Below are positions 6,044 through 6,909 of a stretch of DNA of 6,909 bases, in pieces. The position numbers and the translations under genes were made by a program. The notes under the pieces were generated by a model. The model saw only the letters and a list, made by a program, of their open reading frames with translations. It searched no databases and was not told where the DNA came from. Source of the stretch: an uncultured bacterium (GTDB lineage: Bacteria > Actinomycetota > Actinomycetes > S36-B12); the NCBI GenBank assembly GCA_903940375.1, contig CAJAKT010000210.1:1-6909 (forward strand), in the 5' to 3' direction. Every line of letters begins with the position of its first letter. The first letter of the stretch is position 1.

Positions 6044-6139
6044 CAGCGGTGCACGGAACGTGCGACCAGGAAGTGTTCGCAGGCAGCGCTAGTCTGGCTG
6101 GGAACGGTGAATCGGGTGCCGCGATGGCAGCCCGATGGC

Positions 6140-6145
6140 AGGAGG
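6140..6145 (+). promoter_or_regulatory. Shine-Dalgarno deciding the ResR-like start
   Basis: A perfect AGGAGG sits 5 nt before the GTG at 6151. It favours this codon over the in-frame upstream candidates (GTG 6025, ATG 6124), which lack such a site and would add unconserved sequence. Confidence 0.85.
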
Positions 6146-6150
6146 ATGAC

Positions 6151-6747
6151 GTGACCTCAGAGGGCGTGAGTTCCACGGCAGTGGTCCAGGTGACCGCTGA
6201 CGCCCAGTTCCAGGGAGTGCTGTTCGACGAGGCAACCCTGCGCCCTCTGCCGGCCAATGTCGGTTACCGCGGTCCGGTGGCCTGCGCGGCCGCCGGTATC
6301 ACCTACCGCCAGCTCGATTACTGGGCCCGCACCGGACTGGTTGTTCCGACGGTCCGTGGTGCGGCGGGGTCGGGAACACAACGGCTGTACGGATTCCGCG
6401 ACATTCTGATCCTCCGCATCGTCAAGCGCCTCATCGATACGGGCGTCTCGCTGCCGAATATCCGCGCGGCCGTCGATCACCTGGCGACGCGCGCCGGCGA
6501 GGATCTGGCCAGCCTGACGATCATGAGTGACGGCGCGAGCATCTACGAGTGCCGCAGTGCCGAGGATGTCGTCGACCTGGTCCGTGGCGGTCAGGGTGTC
6601 TTCGGCATCGCCGTCGGCAGTGTGTGGCGTGAGGTCGAGGGGACCCTGGCGACGTTGCCGGGAGAGGCTCCTGGCGGTGCCGTGATCGACGCGCCCACGT
6701 CGCGTGACGACCTCGCGGCACGACGGGCGCGCCGTACTGCCGTCTGA
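6151..6747 (+). CDS. resR: MerR-family transcriptional regulator, ResR (Rv1830)-like
   Basis: The protein has 198 aa from the GTG at 6151. A variable N-terminal stretch (about 1-38) precedes the MerR HTH: VGYRGPVACAAAGITYRQ, then LDYWARTGLVVPTVR in place of the usual RYYE-GLL, the wing AAGSGTQRLYGFRDILIL, and a helix with RLIDTGVSLPNIRAAVDHL. The rest (about 115-165, SDGASIYECRSAEDVVDLV then GGQGVFGIAVGSVWREVEG) is typical of this actinobacterial subfamily, and the C-terminus is basic (ARRARRTAV). There are no metal-binding cysteines. The M. tuberculosis homologue Rv1830 has been named ResR and linked to antibiotic resilience and cell growth/division control; that is recalled knowledge, and the role here is inference. 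It has its own promoter (6015-6043) and a candidate operator upstream, so self-regulation is possible. It is followed directly by the glycine riboswitch promoter. Confidence 0.9.
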   Translation: MTSEGVSSTAVVQVTADAQFQGVLFDEATLRPLPANVGYRGPVACAAAGITYRQLDYWARTGLVVPTVRGAAGSGTQRLYGFRDILILRIVKRLIDTGVSLPNIRAAVDHLATRAGEDLASLTIMSDGASIYECRSAEDVVDLVRGGQGVFGIAVGSVWREVEGTLATLPGEAPGGAVIDAPTSRDDLAARRARRTAV

Positions 6748-6758
6748 GCGCTTCTGGC

Positions 6759-6764
6759 TAGGAT
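6759..6764 (+). promoter_or_regulatory. -10 element of the riboswitch transcript
   Basis: TAGGAT is a good actinobacterial -10, 12 nt after the resR stop. It would start transcription near 6771, about 15 nt before the first aptamer. The -35 is weak (CTGCCG at 6737-6742, spacer 16, inside the end of resR). Confidence 0.6.
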
Positions 6765-6785
6765 AAGTGCGCTGACTGACCCCGA

Positions 6786-6909
6786 GCGGGAGAGATCTGG
6801 GCAACCAGACGCCGAAGGAGCAATCTCCCCGACAAGCTCTCAGGCACACGGACCGCCCGGGGAAGGCACCTCTGGAAAGCGGGATCTCGCGATCCCCACC
6901 GACGGTGAA
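6786..6909 (+). ncRNA. Glycine riboswitch, tandem form, 3' end cut by window edge
   Basis: The first aptamer is complete and shows the conserved blocks in order: GGGAGAG (6788-6794, P1 5' strand), a TCTGG-GCAA-CCAGA hairpin (6796-6809) capped by a GNRA tetraloop, GCCGAAGGAGCAA (6811-6823), CTCTCAGGC (6837-6845), GGACCG (6850-6855) and CCTCTGGA (6869-6876), whose CTCT can pair with AGAG in P1. A linker hairpin GGGATC-TCGC-GATCCC follows (6881-6896). CACCGACGGTGAA (6897-6909) then matches the opening block of the second aptamer, and the sequence stops there. Glycine riboswitches usually switch on glycine cleavage genes when glycine is high. The controlled gene is outside the window; gcvP is most likely by synteny with M. 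tuberculosis, gcvT is possible. Confidence 0.93.

Noticed and set aside
6090..6095. TAGTCT as a second -10 for the ResR-like gene
   Set aside because: It fits TANNNT, but no -35-like hexamer was found at 16-18 bp upstream, and the 6015-6043 promoter is much better.
6025..6150. Upstream extension of the ResR-like protein to GTG 6025 or ATG 6124
   Set aside because: The GTG at 6025 lies inside the promoter between -35 and -10. Neither codon has a comparable ribosome-binding site, whereas AGGAGG stands 5 nt before the GTG at 6151.
1..6909. Mobile element, CRISPR, phage defence or transferred island
   Set aside because: No transposase, integrase, direct-repeat array or tRNA is visible, and base and codon use look uniform; the gene order is that of a conserved actinobacterial core locus.

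Overview
The window is a contiguous piece of an actinobacterial (Actinomycetota) chromosome. It is strongly GC-rich, with G/C-heavy third codon positions. All real genes lie on the + strand and are tightly packed. The gene order DUF881 - Sbp - DUF881 - gcvH - FHA protein - MerR - DUF151 nuclease - MerR - glycine riboswitch matches, as I remember it, the Mycobacterium tuberculosis block Rv1823-Rv1830 followed by the glycine decarboxylase gene Rv1832. I cannot name the genus. The host is probably not Mycobacterium: a nucleotidyltransferase/phosphomannomutase-like fusion sits upstream, and the FHA protein starts with a zinc ribbon instead of the GarA-type ETTS tail.

Layout: (1) 1-1899, the 3' three-quarters of a sugar-phosphate nucleotidyltransferase + beta-helix + phosphomannomutase-like fusion, whose 5' end lies outside the window. 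(2) 1896-3773, a membrane cassette in which two single-pass DUF881 proteins flank a polytopic small basic protein (Sbp/DUF1290). (3) 3782-5408, gcvH, then a zinc-ribbon/FHA signalling protein and the MerR regulator FtsR, the last two overlapping by ATGA. Genes 1-3 are joined by overlaps or gaps of at most 11 nt, so they probably form one operon. (4) 5409-5924, a short promoter gap and a DUF151 bifunctional-nuclease gene that looks leaderless. (5) 5925-6747, an intergenic region with a perfect 19-bp dyad and a good housekeeping promoter, then a second MerR regulator (ResR-like). (6) 6748-6909, a promoter and a glycine riboswitch, one complete aptamer plus the start of a second. It is cut by the window edge and presumably controls a glycine cleavage gene (gcvP or gcvT) just outside.

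The genes fall into three themes: envelope and cell division (sugar-nucleotide enzyme, DUF881/Sbp, FtsR, ResR-like), glycine/C1 metabolism (gcvH and the riboswitch) and Ser/Thr-kinase signalling (FHA protein). I found no mobile element, CRISPR array, tRNA or rRNA. This is a conserved core locus rather than an accessory island. The points most worth following up are the phosphomannomutase-like domain that has lost every catalytic motif, the altered N-terminus of the FHA protein, the perfect dyad upstream of resR, and the DUF881-Sbp-DUF881 cassette next to an ftsZ regulator.
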